A stretch of 64,000 bases of DNA from Mycolicibacterium komossense (lineage in GTDB: Bacteria > Actinomycetota > Actinomycetes > Mycobacteriales > Mycobacteriaceae), in contig NZ_JACKTY010000052.1 of assembly GCF_025822605.1 (NCBI RefSeq), forward strand, positions 26,952-90,951. Reading direction: 5' to 3'. The stretch's first letter is position 1. The number at the start of each line of letters is the position of its first letter. Both the position numbers and the translations under genes were made by a program. Shown piece after piece: positions 45,839 to 53,752 of this stretch. The notes below the pieces were generated by a model, which was not told the DNA's origin, did no database searches, and saw nothing but the letters and a program-made list of their open reading frames with translations.

Positions 45839-47041
45839 ATGCGGGACGTGTTGATCGATGCTGTGCTGCAGGACGCTTTGGCGCAAGTGCAACCCGCTGT
45901 CGTCGACTTGCTTCAGGAGTTGGTCCGGTGCCGTTCACTCGGCGCCGACGCGCCGGGAACCGCAGAGGCGCTCGACGTCCTGACCCGTTACCTGCAACGG
46001 GCGGGGATAGATGTCGGCGTCAGCAGATCCGCTGGGGGAGTGCCCACGCTGCGGGCGCGCATCCAGGGCGCGCGACCGGGCGCCAACATTCTGTTGCAGG
46101 GGCATATCGACGTCGTGCCGGTAGATGTCGGCTGGCGGCGCGATCCGTTTGCGGCCGTCATCGAGGACGGCGAACTGCATGGCCGTGGTGCGTGTGACAT
46201 GAAGGCAGGCCTGGCCTGTTTCGCCGGGGTGATGGCGGCACTACGTGCCGCGAACGCACTCGATCAGGGCAGCGTCACACTGCTGGTGGACGTAGACGAG
46301 GAGACGGGCAGTGACCGCGGGCTGATCCCGTACATCGCCGAGCACGGGCTCGCCGACTACGACTGGGCGATCTGCGCCGAACCTACCGGTCTGCGGCCTT
46401 ATCTCGGCAACCGAGGGCTGCTGTGGATTCGGGTCACAGTCGACGGGGTGGCCTCGCATGCCGGCATACCGTCAGCGGGCCGCAATCCGATCCCGGTGGC
46501 CGCTGAGGTCATCCGATGTCTGCCGCAGGACCCCGGTCCAGCCGGTCCGTACGGCATTCCGGCATCGGCGTTGACGGTAACGACGCTCACCGCCGGCACT
46601 GTGGTGAATTCGATTGCCGACAAAGCCGTCCTGACAATCGATCGGCGCCTGGTGCCGGGCGAATCGCCGGCTGAGGTCTTCGGCGACATCGACCGCGCTG
46701 TCCGGGCGGTGGCCGAACGACACAGCGATTTCGGGATTTCCACCGAGGTGACCAAGACCTGGCCGCCATGCCTCGTCGACGAGACGAGTCCGTTGGCGCA
46801 GGCAGCCCGGAGCGCGACTGAGATGATTTCGGGCGCGACCACTTTCGGATTCGACGAGGCGTGTAATGATGCCTCGTTCCTCAGTGCGGGCGGTGTGCCG
46901 ACGGTGATCTGGGGTCCCGGCGACCCCGATCTGGCGCACACGTCACAGGAAAAGGTCGTCGTGGCTGATGTGTCGCGCGCGATGCAGATGTACGTACTGG
47001 CGATTGCGCAGCTCAAAAGTGTTCGTCAGCAACGTATCTAA
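45839..47041 (+). CDS. M20-family metallopeptidase/deacylase
   Basis: A 400-aa ArgE/DapE/CPG2-type enzyme. The zinc site is in LLQGHIDVVPVD (His, Asp), GRGACDMKAGLA (Asp bridging), DEETGSDRG (Glu pair) and AEPTG. The dimerisation domain contains VTVDGVASHAGIP, with the inter-subunit histidine. Members hydrolyse N-acyl amino acids or dipeptides; substrate undetermined. It is convergent with cdf; the two stops share CTAA. Confidence 0.87.
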   Translation: MRDVLIDAVLQDALAQVQPAVVDLLQELVRCRSLGADAPGTAEALDVLTRYLQRAGIDVGVSRSAGGVPTLRARIQGARPGANILLQGHIDVVPVDVGWRRDPFAAVIEDGELHGRGACDMKAGLACFAGVMAALRAANALDQGSVTLLVDVDEETGSDRGLIPYIAEHGLADYDWAICAEPTGLRPYLGNRGLLWIRVTVDGVASHAGIPSAGRNPIPVAAEVIRCLPQDPGPAGPYGIPASALTVTTLTAGTVVNSIADKAVLTIDRRLVPGESPAEVFGDIDRAVRAVAERHSDFGISTEVTKTWPPCLVDETSPLAQAARSATEMISGATTFGFDEACNDASFLSAGGVPTVIWGPGDPDLAHTSQEKVVVADVSRAMQMYVLAIAQLKSVRQQRI

Positions 47042-48063
47042 TGTGAGTGCGCCGGGTGCTCCGCCGGATAGGCGTGAATCAGTGCGCTGGAGAGTCTCGG
47101 GACGGCGTGGATGAGGTCATCTTCTGCCTCGTGGGCGATGGTATGTGCCTGCGACAGCGTCAGATCGGGATCGACATCGAGTTCGGCGTCGGCGTGCAGC
47201 CGGTGTCCGATCCAGCGCATCCGAAGGCTGCGCACCGCGCGAACCCCGGGACGGCGGGCCAGTGCTGCTTCCGCGGCGTCGACGAACTCGGGATCGACGC
47301 CGTCGAGCAGGCGGCGGAACACGTCGCGAACGGCCGTACGCAGGACCGCCAGGATGGCGACAGTGATGATCAGGCCGATGATCGGGTCGGCCAGCGGGAA
47401 CCCGAGAGCGACACCACCGGCAGCGAACAGGACTGCCAGAGAGGTGAATCCGTCAGTTCGAGCGTGCAGCCCATCGGCGATCAGGGCGGCGGAGCCGATC
47501 CGACGGCCCACCCGGATACGGTACAGCGCAACCCATTCATTACCGATGAACCCGAGTAGGCCGGCCGTAGCCACCCAGCCGGTCTGTTCGATCGGCTGTG
47601 GATGGATGAGCCGTATCGTGGCCTCGTATCCAGTGATGATCGCCGACAAGGCCATCGTGGCGACGACGAAGACACCGGCCAGGTCCTCGACGCGGCCAAA
47701 TCCATAGGTGTAGCGGCGGGTTGCCACTTTGGTGCCCAGCGCGAACGCTATCCACAGCGGTACGGCGGTCAGCGCGTCGGAGAAGTTGTGAATAGTGTCC
47801 GCTGCCAACGCAACTGACCCCGATATCATGACGATGACGATCTGCGCGACCGCGGTCATCCCGAGTATCAGCAGGCTGATCTTGACGGCGCGAATCCCGG
47901 CTGCGCTCGACTCAAGGGCATTGTCGATGCTGTCCGCGGAATCATGCGAATGGGGAGCGAAGATTTCCCTGAGCACCCTGAGCGGGCCCCCCGGGTGTGC
48001 GTGGCCGTGTCCGGCATGGTGGTGATGGCCGTGTGGATGGGTGTGGTTGTGGTGGGCAGTCAT
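47038..48063 (-). CDS. cdf: Cation diffusion facilitator, KmtR-linked
   Basis: A 341-aa CDF transporter. The cytoplasmic N-terminus is very rich in histidine (residues 4-24). Six membrane segments follow, with the site-A motif IHNFSDALTAV on TM2 and HARTDGFTSL on TM5, and a C-terminal metal-binding domain ending AEHPAHSH. CDFs exchange divalent metal for protons, exporting it. By adjacency to kmtR, whose recalled M. tuberculosis target is the CDF gene Rv2025c, nickel and cobalt are the likely metals. Its ATG overlaps the kmtR TGA (ATGA). Confidence 0.92.
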   Translation of the reverse strand: MTAHHNHTHPHGHHHHAGHGHAHPGGPLRVLREIFAPHSHDSADSIDNALESSAAGIRAVKISLLILGMTAVAQIVIVMISGSVALAADTIHNFSDALTAVPLWIAFALGTKVATRRYTYGFGRVEDLAGVFVVATMALSAIITGYEATIRLIHPQPIEQTGWVATAGLLGFIGNEWVALYRIRVGRRIGSAALIADGLHARTDGFTSLAVLFAAGGVALGFPLADPIIGLIITVAILAVLRTAVRDVFRRLLDGVDPEFVDAAEAALARRPGVRAVRSLRMRWIGHRLHADAELDVDPDLTLSQAHTIAHEAEDDLIHAVPRLSSALIHAYPAEHPAHSH

Positions 48064-48461
48064 CGCTGGCTCGCCTTTCGGGACGGGCTCGTCGAATCGA
48101 CGGTCCGGATGCCGCCGTCCTTGCGGTGGTGGGAGGGCACTCCAGGCCCGGCATGTTCGGCGTTGAACACCGCGTCGCTCACCAGTTGACGAACATGCTC
48201 GTTTTCCAGGCTGTAGAAGATGGTGGTGCCGGACCGGCGGGTGCGCACCAGTCGGGCCATCCGCAGCTTGGCCAGATGCTGCGAGACCGACGGTGCGGGT
48301 TTGTCGACGCGTTCGGCCAGTTCGTTGACGGAGTACTCGCCGCCGGTCAGCGCCCACAGCACCTGAATGCGGGTCGGGTCGGCGAGCATTCGGAACACTT
48401 CGACGATGAGGTTGGCCTGGTCGTCGTCGAGGCGCTCAATCGAATGACTATCTGCATTCAT
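48060..48461 (-). CDS. kmtR: ArsR/SmtB-family Ni/Co sensor KmtR
   Basis: A 133-aa winged-helix regulator. The DNA-recognition helix lies in KPAPSVSQHLAKLRMARL. It is almost identical over the core to recalled KmtR (Rv0827c). The five metal-ligand positions of KmtR (H88, E101, H102, H110, H111) correspond here to H89, E102, H103, H111 and H112, all conserved. Metal binding releases the repressor. The gene forms an operon with the efflux gene cdf, whereas in M. tuberculosis they are far apart. An imperfect dyad overlaps its start codon. Confidence 0.93.
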   Translation of the reverse strand: MNADSHSIERLDDDQANLIVEVFRMLADPTRIQVLWALTGGEYSVNELAERVDKPAPSVSQHLAKLRMARLVRTRRSGTTIFYSLENEHVRQLVSDAVFNAEHAGPGVPSHHRKDGGIRTVDSTSPSRKASQR

Positions 48462-48468
48462 AAGCAGA
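48451..48468. promoter_or_regulatory. Candidate KmtR operator
   Basis: TCTGC-N8-GCAGA dyad (TCTGCATTCATAAGCAGA), overlapping the kmtR ATG. ArsR/SmtB proteins bind such short dyads near promoters, and a leaderless kmtR transcript would put the site at the start point. Confidence 0.55.
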
Positions 48469-48525
48469 CAATAGCCCACGGCGCGATGTGCGGCGTGGGA
48501 CAGAGACGACGGTGCTGAGGAGCCC

Positions 48526-50085
48526 TCAGCCCGTCGGCTCGCCGGTGGCGATGATCCACTGAACAACCATGGCCGAGCTCAGCTGCGTGGCATCAGCGGT
48601 GCCCCGGTGCATGGGGATCGACGCCGCCACGAATTGGTCGGGTCGGACCAGATAGAGCCGATCTGACCGCAGCCGTCCGTGCGGGTCGGCGCCGAAAGTG
48701 TGTGGGCCCGTCATCCATTCGGGAACCTCAGGTCGGGACACTTCCCCGGCGCCATAGCTGTGGAGTTGCCACGTCATGTCCTGCAGCGATTGCTGGTTGT
48801 TCTGCACCGGCGGCAGGCGCCGGCCCACGGCGGGATCGTCCGCCCAGGCCGGCGTCTGCTCCTGTGGTTCGAGGTAGTGGTAGCGGATCCGGTACTGCCC
48901 GAGGTATCCCCCAAGGCGTGGCCCCAGGGCGGACTTCAACACCACGGGCGCGAGTTTGGCCAAGACGAAACTGAACCGTCGGCGCAACAGGGCGGTGGCC
49001 GGAGTGCGCCGGCCGATGACGCCGAAGGCGCGGTCGGTCACTTTCACCAGATGCACAGCGACCGGGCGTCGTTCGCGCTCGTAGCGGGCCACCGCGCGGT
49101 CGTCCAGCCGGCCATCCCGGATGTCGGCGAGCAACATCGCAAGATTGTGCGCATCTTGTAGACCGGTGTTCATGCCTTGGCCTCCCACTGGGGAATGCAC
49201 GTGCCCGGCGTCGCCGGCCAGAAATACCGATCCGGCCCGAAAGCGGGAGGCCACCCGGTGATGTACCCGGTAGGTAGAGAACCAGTCGACCGCCCCGAGG
49301 GTCAGGCCGAGATCGCTCCGCGCCGAGTCGATTGCCCCCTGCTGGGTGATGGTGTCGCGCGGGGCCAGCGCAACGAGTCGGGTATGACCGTCGTCGCCCA
49401 GCGGAAAAGCGATGGCAAAGGTGGCGGTGCCGAATCGCATCGCCATGGAACCTTCTGGGACACCGCGCACGTTGCGGACGTCGGCGACCCAAAACGTCGC
49501 GTCGTCGGTGACGCCGTCGAAGCGCAGGTCCAATTCCCTGCGCACCGCCGAGGCCGCGCCGTCGGCGCCGATACACCACCGGGCAGTTACCGCGACCAGC
49601 CCCTCGGGGCCCTCCAACAGGGCCCGCACTCGACCGCCCGGTTCGGCAGTGCTGTCGACCAGATCGATGAGGCGGTGCTGCCACCGGACGTCGCGGTTGT
49701 CGGCGAGAAGTGTGTTGTAGAGCAGCTGTTCGTTGCGGCTCTGTTCGAAGATCTGGACACCGGGAAAGCGGGTGGCACCGTCTTGGAGTGCACCGATCGC
49801 GACGCCGTCCACGGCGCCGGTCCGCCCGATCTGCATCCGCTCGGCCTGATAGGCGCCGGCCAAGACGTGCTCGGCCAGTCCGAGCTGGTCGTAGATCTCC
49901 ATGGTGCGCGCCTGGACGGCCAACGCGCGGGATTCCCGGGTCGGGCCGGTTTTGCGGTCGACTATCACCGCGCGCACGCCGCGTCTGGCGAGCGCCACCG
50001 CGGCCATCAGTCCCGTTGGTCCCGCCCCGACGATCAGCACCTCGGTATCGGTCAGTGGAAGATCTTCAGAGTGAACTTCGGTCAT
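48526..50085 (-). CDS. FAD-dependent aromatic-ring monooxygenase-like
   Basis: A 519-aa class A flavin monooxygenase. It has the N-terminal GxGxxG (EVLIVGAGPTGLMAAVALA, about residues 16-34), the DG-type motif (WCIGADGAASAVRREL) and the GD motif FLAGDAGHVHSPVGGQGMNT. Such enzymes use NAD(P)H and oxygen to hydroxylate phenols and related compounds (PheA/MhpA group). Substrate unknown. It is the first gene of its direction, with a short dyad TACACGGTGTA (50116-50126) upstream that may be an operator. Confidence 0.87.
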   Translation of the reverse strand: MTEVHSEDLPLTDTEVLIVGAGPTGLMAAVALARRGVRAVIVDRKTGPTRESRALAVQARTMEIYDQLGLAEHVLAGAYQAERMQIGRTGAVDGVAIGALQDGATRFPGVQIFEQSRNEQLLYNTLLADNRDVRWQHRLIDLVDSTAEPGGRVRALLEGPEGLVAVTARWCIGADGAASAVRRELDLRFDGVTDDATFWVADVRNVRGVPEGSMAMRFGTATFAIAFPLGDDGHTRLVALAPRDTITQQGAIDSARSDLGLTLGAVDWFSTYRVHHRVASRFRAGSVFLAGDAGHVHSPVGGQGMNTGLQDAHNLAMLLADIRDGRLDDRAVARYERERRPVAVHLVKVTDRAFGVIGRRTPATALLRRRFSFVLAKLAPVVLKSALGPRLGGYLGQYRIRYHYLEPQEQTPAWADDPAVGRRLPPVQNNQQSLQDMTWQLHSYGAGEVSRPEVPEWMTGPHTFGADPHGRLRSDRLYLVRPDQFVAASIPMHRGTADATQLSSAMVVQWIIATGEPTG

Positions 50086-50208
50086 CGCCAGCTCCTCGCC
50101 GGAACGCGGTCGAACTACACGGTGTAATGCAGGTAGTCGCAGAATAGGCTCGACCTGAGTGACGTGTGCGACAAAATTGGCGCGGGTCCAGGGAAAACCT
50201 GTTCAGCA

Positions 50209-50236
50209 GGTGTAGAGATCGTCATCCTGCGGGTAT
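50209..50236 (+). promoter_or_regulatory. Possible SigF promoter of ANTAR gene
   Basis: GGTGT-N17-GGGTAT compares with the mycobacterial SigF consensus GGTTT-N15-17-GGGTA(T/C). The -10 is perfect and the -35 has one mismatch. It would start transcription about 110 nt before the ANTAR gene at 50349. Confidence 0.45.
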
Positions 50237-50348
50237 AGAGCTTCTCGATGTTGGCAGGCGTTGTTGTCGGGCTTACCTGGCCGAGTTCGCTGGTTGCGAC
50301 TCTCGCGGAGGTCAACGGCGAAAGCGCCGATGGTGTCGAGGAGCGGAG

Positions 50349-50735
50349 ATGAGTGCGGAGACCAACGGACTGAGTCCGTACGGAACCGTCGCAGCCGACG
50401 GCCGGGCCGAACGTGCGCGCGAGCACGAGATCTCGGTCAGAGTCACGGAAATCAACGACAACAGGGCTCTGATCGAGCAAGCCAAGGGCATGTTGATGTT
50501 CATCTACGGCGTGGACGGTGACGCCGCCTTCCAGATGTTGCGCGTGCACTCGCAGCAGCACAACGTCAAGCTGCGGTTGCTCGCCGAACAGATCGTCAAA
50601 GACCTGGTGGCGTTGTCCGATCCCGCCTCGCCGGAACGTCGCGTGCGCTACGACGAGTTACTTGCGAGCGCACATCAGCGCATCGAGCACGCCGCGGTCC
50701 GCCAACTGGACGGTGCCGCTAAGACGGCGCGATGA
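50349..50735 (+). CDS. ANTAR-domain protein
   Basis: A 128-aa protein. The N-terminal 40 residues are charged; the ANTAR RNA-binding domain follows (NRALIEQAKGMLMFIYGVDG, then AFQMLRVHSQQHNVKLRLLA). ANTAR proteins act as antiterminators that bind paired hairpins. There is no GAF or receiver domain, so it is a stand-alone type, possibly activated by dimerisation. It starts at the ATG at 50349, although the frame is open further up. Target RNAs are not evident nearby. Confidence 0.86.
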   Translation: MSAETNGLSPYGTVAADGRAERAREHEISVRVTEINDNRALIEQAKGMLMFIYGVDGDAAFQMLRVHSQQHNVKLRLLAEQIVKDLVALSDPASPERRVRYDELLASAHQRIEHAAVRQLDGAAKTAR

Positions 50736-50790
50736 GCGAACTTCCGGATCTGACTGTGCCCCAATGATAATGGGCGACCGTTCGGTCCGG

Positions 50791-51228
50791 TTACGATGCC
50801 GAGCGGTGCGAGAGCTGGGATGCGCCGCGACGGCGGGCATCCACGGCGATGGCGCCGCCGCCGGTGAAGACGAGTAGTAAGAATGCGAAGCAGTACAGGA
50901 CGGCAGGTTCACCACCATTGGTCATCGGGATGATGCCGGTGGGGAGGTGCTGAGTAAAGAAGGCGAAAGCCATTGTGCCGGAGGCGAAGAAGGCGGCAAT
51001 ACGGGTGAAGAGCCCGAGGGTGATGAGCACCCCGGTGACAAGTTCGATGCACCCGGCGTAGAAGAACGGCCACAGTCCCACCGCGGCGGCGGGGCCGGTC
51101 GGCCAACCGAAAAGGTGTGCGGCAGCGTGGCAGAGGAACAGTAGGCCGACGATCACCCGAAACACGCTCAGGACGACGGGTGCGGATGGGGCGAGGCGGG
51201 CGTCCAGATTCTGCGTGGGGTTGGGCAT
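50791..51228 (-). CDS. DoxX-family membrane protein
   Basis: A 145-aa protein with four membrane segments, beginning VVLSVFRVIVGLLFLCHAAA and ending AVLYCFAFLLLVFTGGGAIAV, with the DoxX core helices between (GCIELVTGVLITLGLFTRI). It lies 23 nt after the VOC gene and in the same direction, opposite the MarR gene. DoxX proteins have been linked to thiol/redox membrane complexes in mycobacteria and to catechol stress in Bacillus (CatD). Confidence 0.86.
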   Translation of the reverse strand: MPNPTQNLDARLAPSAPVVLSVFRVIVGLLFLCHAAAHLFGWPTGPAAAVGLWPFFYAGCIELVTGVLITLGLFTRIAAFFASGTMAFAFFTQHLPTGIIPMTNGGEPAVLYCFAFLLLVFTGGGAIAVDARRRGASQLSHRSAS

Positions 51229-51251
51229 GGCGCGGGTCTCCTTCGATTCAG

Positions 51252-51788
51252 TTACTGCGTTGGGTCGGGCAACGCTGCCCGGGTGCTGTCATGGACGATG
51301 TCGCCGGCAGTGCGGATGCCGGACCATTGTGTCAACTCCGCTGTCAGGTCCAGTCTTTCGACGACGGCGGAGTTATCGTAGGGACCCCAGCTGGTGCGGG
51401 GGAGCATCCACATGATCTCGAACTGGTTGCCGTCGGGGTCTGCGCCGTAGACGCTTTTGGTTGCCCCGTGATTCGACTCGCCGGTATAGGCGCCGGCGTC
51501 GAGCAGGGTCTGACGGGACTCGACGAGCTCGTCGATGGTGTCGAGCTGCCAGGCGAGGTGGTAGAGGCCCACTGAGTGGCGTGGCTGCGCGATCGCGCCG
51601 CGAATGCCGAACAGGCCGAGATCGTGGTGGTTGCCAGACCGAGGTAGTCGCAGGAAAGCGGCGCCGCCCAGCGCGGACTCTCGGCTGACGACCTCCATGC
51701 CGAACACCTCGGTGTAGAAACGGACGGCGCGCTCGATATCGGCCACGAACAGCACGGCGTGGTTCAGGCGAACAGGGGAGACGGCCAT
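51252..51788 (-). CDS. VOC-family ring-cleavage dioxygenase-like protein
   Basis: A 178-aa protein. It has the VOC start LNHAVLFVADIERAVRFYTEVFGMEV, a histidine-containing strand (HSVGLYHLAWQLDTIDELV) and DPDGNQFEIMWMLPR with glutamate. The metal set H (HAVLF), H (YHLAWQ) and E (FEIMW) is that of extradiol catechol dioxygenases and glyoxalases. Together with DoxX and a divergent MarR regulator, the order recalls catDE of Bacillus. Two palindromes lie between this gene and the MarR gene. Confidence 0.86.
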   Translation of the reverse strand: MAVSPVRLNHAVLFVADIERAVRFYTEVFGMEVVSRESALGGAAFLRLPRSGNHHDLGLFGIRGAIAQPRHSVGLYHLAWQLDTIDELVESRQTLLDAGAYTGESNHGATKSVYGADPDGNQFEIMWMLPRTSWGPYDNSAVVERLDLTAELTQWSGIRTAGDIVHDSTRAALPDPTQ

Positions 51789-51814
51789 CGGCGAAGCTTT
51801 CGTTGTGACGATTG

Positions 51815-51828
51815 GTTGTAGCTACAAC
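51815..51828. promoter_or_regulatory. MarR-type operator 1
   Basis: GTTGTAGCTACAAC, a perfect 14-bp palindrome, 26 nt upstream of the VOC start. Same half-sites as operator 2 (GTTGTA/TACAAC). Confidence 0.85.
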
Positions 51829-51847
51829 TGAAAACGTAACAGATGAT

Positions 51848-51863
51848 AGTTGTATCTACAACT
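51848..51863. promoter_or_regulatory. MarR-type operator 2
   Basis: AGTTGTATCTACAACT, with 7-bp arms and a 2-nt centre. It lies 19 nt before the MarR ATG and 34 bp (about three turns) centre-to-centre from operator 1. Confidence 0.85.
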
Positions 51864-51882
51864 TTTGTGCGATGATGCCGAG

Positions 51883-52377
51883 ATGGACACCACAGGACTG
51901 GATCACGACGAACTGGCGGCCTGGGTGCGGCTGGCGTCAGTTCTCGAACTGTTGCCGGGCGTGCTCGATTCGCAATTGCGCCGGGATGCCGATCTGATGC
52001 ATTTCGAATACTTCGTACTGGCGATGTTGTCGGAGGCACCGAGGCGTACTTTGCGGATGAGTGCGCTTGCGGCGCAGACTAATGCGACACAGCCTCGGTT
52101 GTCTCATGTCGTGAAGCGACTTGAGGAGCGAGGGCTGGTGGAGCGGTTTCAGTGTCCGGAGGACGCCCGCGCCACCAACGCTCGCTTGACGGCGGCGGGC
52201 TGGCGCAGAGTGCGTCACGCCGCGCCTGGACACGTCGCCAACGTCCGCGCCAACGTCATCGATGCGCTCACCCCGGAGCAGGTGGGTCAGCTGGCTGTCA
52301 TTGCCGACGCGATCCTGGGTCGGCTCGACCCCGACGGCGCGATGTCGCCGACCTATCATCGCTACGATCGCGGATGA
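51883..52377 (+). CDS. MarR-family regulator
   Basis: A 164-aa winged-helix protein. It has LMHFEYFVLAMLSEAPRRTL, the recognition-helix segment TQPRLSHVVKRLEERGLVER and the wing CPEDARATNARLTAAG. It contains a single cysteine within the wing region (FQCPED), which could be redox- or quinone-sensitive. The ATG at 51883 is used because the frame upstream overlaps operator 2. It is divergent from VOC-DoxX and probably represses both directions. Confidence 0.9.
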   Translation: MDTTGLDHDELAAWVRLASVLELLPGVLDSQLRRDADLMHFEYFVLAMLSEAPRRTLRMSALAAQTNATQPRLSHVVKRLEERGLVERFQCPEDARATNARLTAAGWRRVRHAAPGHVANVRANVIDALTPEQVGQLAVIADAILGRLDPDGAMSPTYHRYDRG

Positions 52378-52390
52378 TCGGGGGCGGCGG

Positions 52391-52987
52391 TCAGGTATGC
52401 CGGTTGGCCCAACCGTCGTCGTTGTGCGCCAAAAGTTGCAGTTCACGTTCCCAGGCACGTTCGCGAGATCGATCGAGCCGGATCCGGACGGTGAGAGCCG
52501 CCAATGCGCCGAAGGCGACCATGACGCACCAGAGCGTGCATTCGGCGACCAGTGCGGACAACTCCGCGTCCTGGGCCGTCAGCGGGGCAGTGACCACCTT
52601 GCCTGTGGCGTCCAGCCAGATGGTCAACTCCTGGCCTGCCTGGACAGTTCCGGGGGTGACGATCTGTTCGGTTCTCAGGCGGCCACCCTCGCGCCACTGC
52701 GCCCGCACCGACGCGGGGCTGTCGAAGTCCGCCGGCATGCCGGCGCTCCCCTCGACCGCCACGGCCTCCACCGAGTGACGGCTATGCGACTGTTCGATGG
52801 CGTTGCGCACACCCGTATCGCGAATCTGCGAGCCTGTCAGCGCCGCGAGCGGGACGGCGACAAGTGCGGTGGCGAGCACCGCCAGTACGGCAAGCGCTTC
52901 AAGCCGATCGCTTCTGCGGGTCAGCGGGTTGGATCCCAGCGCATGAAGGTGCCAGCGGACACATCGAGCAAACAATGTGACGCCCAT
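52391..52987 (-). CDS. Rv1733c-family membrane protein
   Basis: A 198-aa protein with two transmembrane segments (LEALAVLAVLATALVAVPLA and CTLWCVMVAFGALAALTV) and an exported loop of about 80 residues between them (IEQSHSRHSV, GQELTIWLDATGK). NPLTRRSDRLEA before the first helix is typical of the Rv1733c family. Rv1733c is a DosR-regulated antigen in M. tuberculosis. Function unknown. It is convergent with the MarR gene. Confidence 0.86.
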   Translation of the reverse strand: MGVTLFARCVRWHLHALGSNPLTRRSDRLEALAVLAVLATALVAVPLAALTGSQIRDTGVRNAIEQSHSRHSVEAVAVEGSAGMPADFDSPASVRAQWREGGRLRTEQIVTPGTVQAGQELTIWLDATGKVVTAPLTAQDAELSALVAECTLWCVMVAFGALAALTVRIRLDRSRERAWERELQLLAHNDDGWANRHT

Positions 52988-53215
52988 TACCCTGCCCTAC
53001 CAGGGGCGATACTGCTATGCGCAAACACTGTTCCGATGGTGACAGGGACGGGCTCAGACCGCCAGTTGTGCACCGCCAGGGCGACGGATATCACAGCGGC
53101 TGCACCGTCGCCCCAAGGAATCAACCCCGTGGCGCAGGCCGCACTGTTCACGGGACAAGAGATAACGGAAGCGGCTCACGCCGGGCGATTACCCACTGAT
53201 GAATCCTGGAAAGCT

Positions 53216-53395
53216 CTATGCCGCAACGTCATCAACGAGGGCCGGAGCGCAGAGTTCGGTGTGGACGTTGGCGCATCGTCGGCAGGTCACCGTGTAACGC
53301 AGTGACCGATCGTCGGCGGCTTCGTGAAACGCGTAGTCCGCTGGCGCCATGCATCGTGGGCACCGGGTCGTGCCGCGTTCGACCACTACTCGCAT
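53216..53395 (-). CDS. Small zinc-ribbon protein (59 aa)
   Basis: A 59-aa protein with two C-x2-C pairs (CPRCMAP and CRRCANV) spaced by about 25 residues, the normal arrangement of a single zinc ribbon. The ATG at 53395 has GAAAGG 9 nt upstream; the earlier in-frame ATG at 53410 lacks a good site. A SigF-like promoter at 53447-53473 precedes it. Function unknown; the acidic C-terminus lacks other motifs. Confidence 0.65.
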   Translation of the reverse strand: MRVVVERGTTRCPRCMAPADYAFHEAADDRSLRYTVTCRRCANVHTELCAPALVDDVAA

Positions 53396-53446
53396 TGCCG
53401 GGCCTTTCATCGAGGCAGGTAGCGCACCTGCGGTGGCTTGCTATTG

Positions 53447-53473
53447 GTACCCATCCCGTCGGAGCGTCAACCC
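53447..53473 (-). promoter_or_regulatory. SigF-like promoter of zinc-ribbon gene
   Basis: On the minus strand GGGTT (53473-53469)-N16-GGGTAC (53452-53447). The -10 matches GGGTA(T/C) and the -35 has one mismatch to GGTTT. Expected start about 45 nt before ATG 53395. Confidence 0.6.
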
Positions 53474-53661
53474 ACCCATTCCCGGCGGCGACCCGAGGTC
53501 GGCACGCTGAGGTCAGATTGGTCCGGTCCGCACAGGCTGCGCACATCAGCTGGGGCGCCCGAATGCGCTGCCTAGAAACGTAATTGAGAGACCGTTCGGC
53601 TCCGGCTAACGGTCCGTGCGCCGCTGGGGATGTCTTCGCCCGAGCGCACGTGACCATCAGA

Positions 53662-53688
53662 GGTTTCGCCCTGCTGTGGGAGGGGTAG
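53662..53688 (+). promoter_or_regulatory. SigF-like promoter of katE
   Basis: GGTTT (53662-53666)-N16-GGGTAG (53683-53688). The -35 is perfect and the -10 has one mismatch at its last base. It is about 60 nt upstream of the katE ATG. Non-pathogenic mycobacteria are known to use SigF for catalase and pigment genes. Confidence 0.7.
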
Positions 53689-53752
53689 CCCGAAGCACCA
53701 TCGCCGCAGCCCCTTGGCGAAGTCATCTTTGTTGACTCGCCAGGAGAGAACG

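Larger units (their letters stand above)
53411..53752. other. Divergent intergenic region, zinc ribbon/katE
   Basis: The gap is 342 nt without a gene. It holds two SigF-like promoters pointing outwards (listed separately) and the short dyad CAGGT-N5-ACCTG at 53416-53430 in the leader of the zinc-ribbon gene. Confidence 0.65.

Noticed and set aside
47038..47041. Convergent genes sharing stop bases (also at 5242-5245)
   Set aside because: Overlapping CTAA or CTAG stops are common in compact genomes and need no special explanation.
50193..50206. AACCTGTT core resembling a KstR box upstream of the ANTAR gene
   Set aside because: Only the AACnnGTT core fits; the outer T and A are both missing, and neighbouring genes have no sterol link.
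52988..53215. Plus-strand frame before the zinc-ribbon gene
   Set aside because: The peptide has mixed composition, overlaps the zinc-ribbon gene and has no ribosome-binding site.
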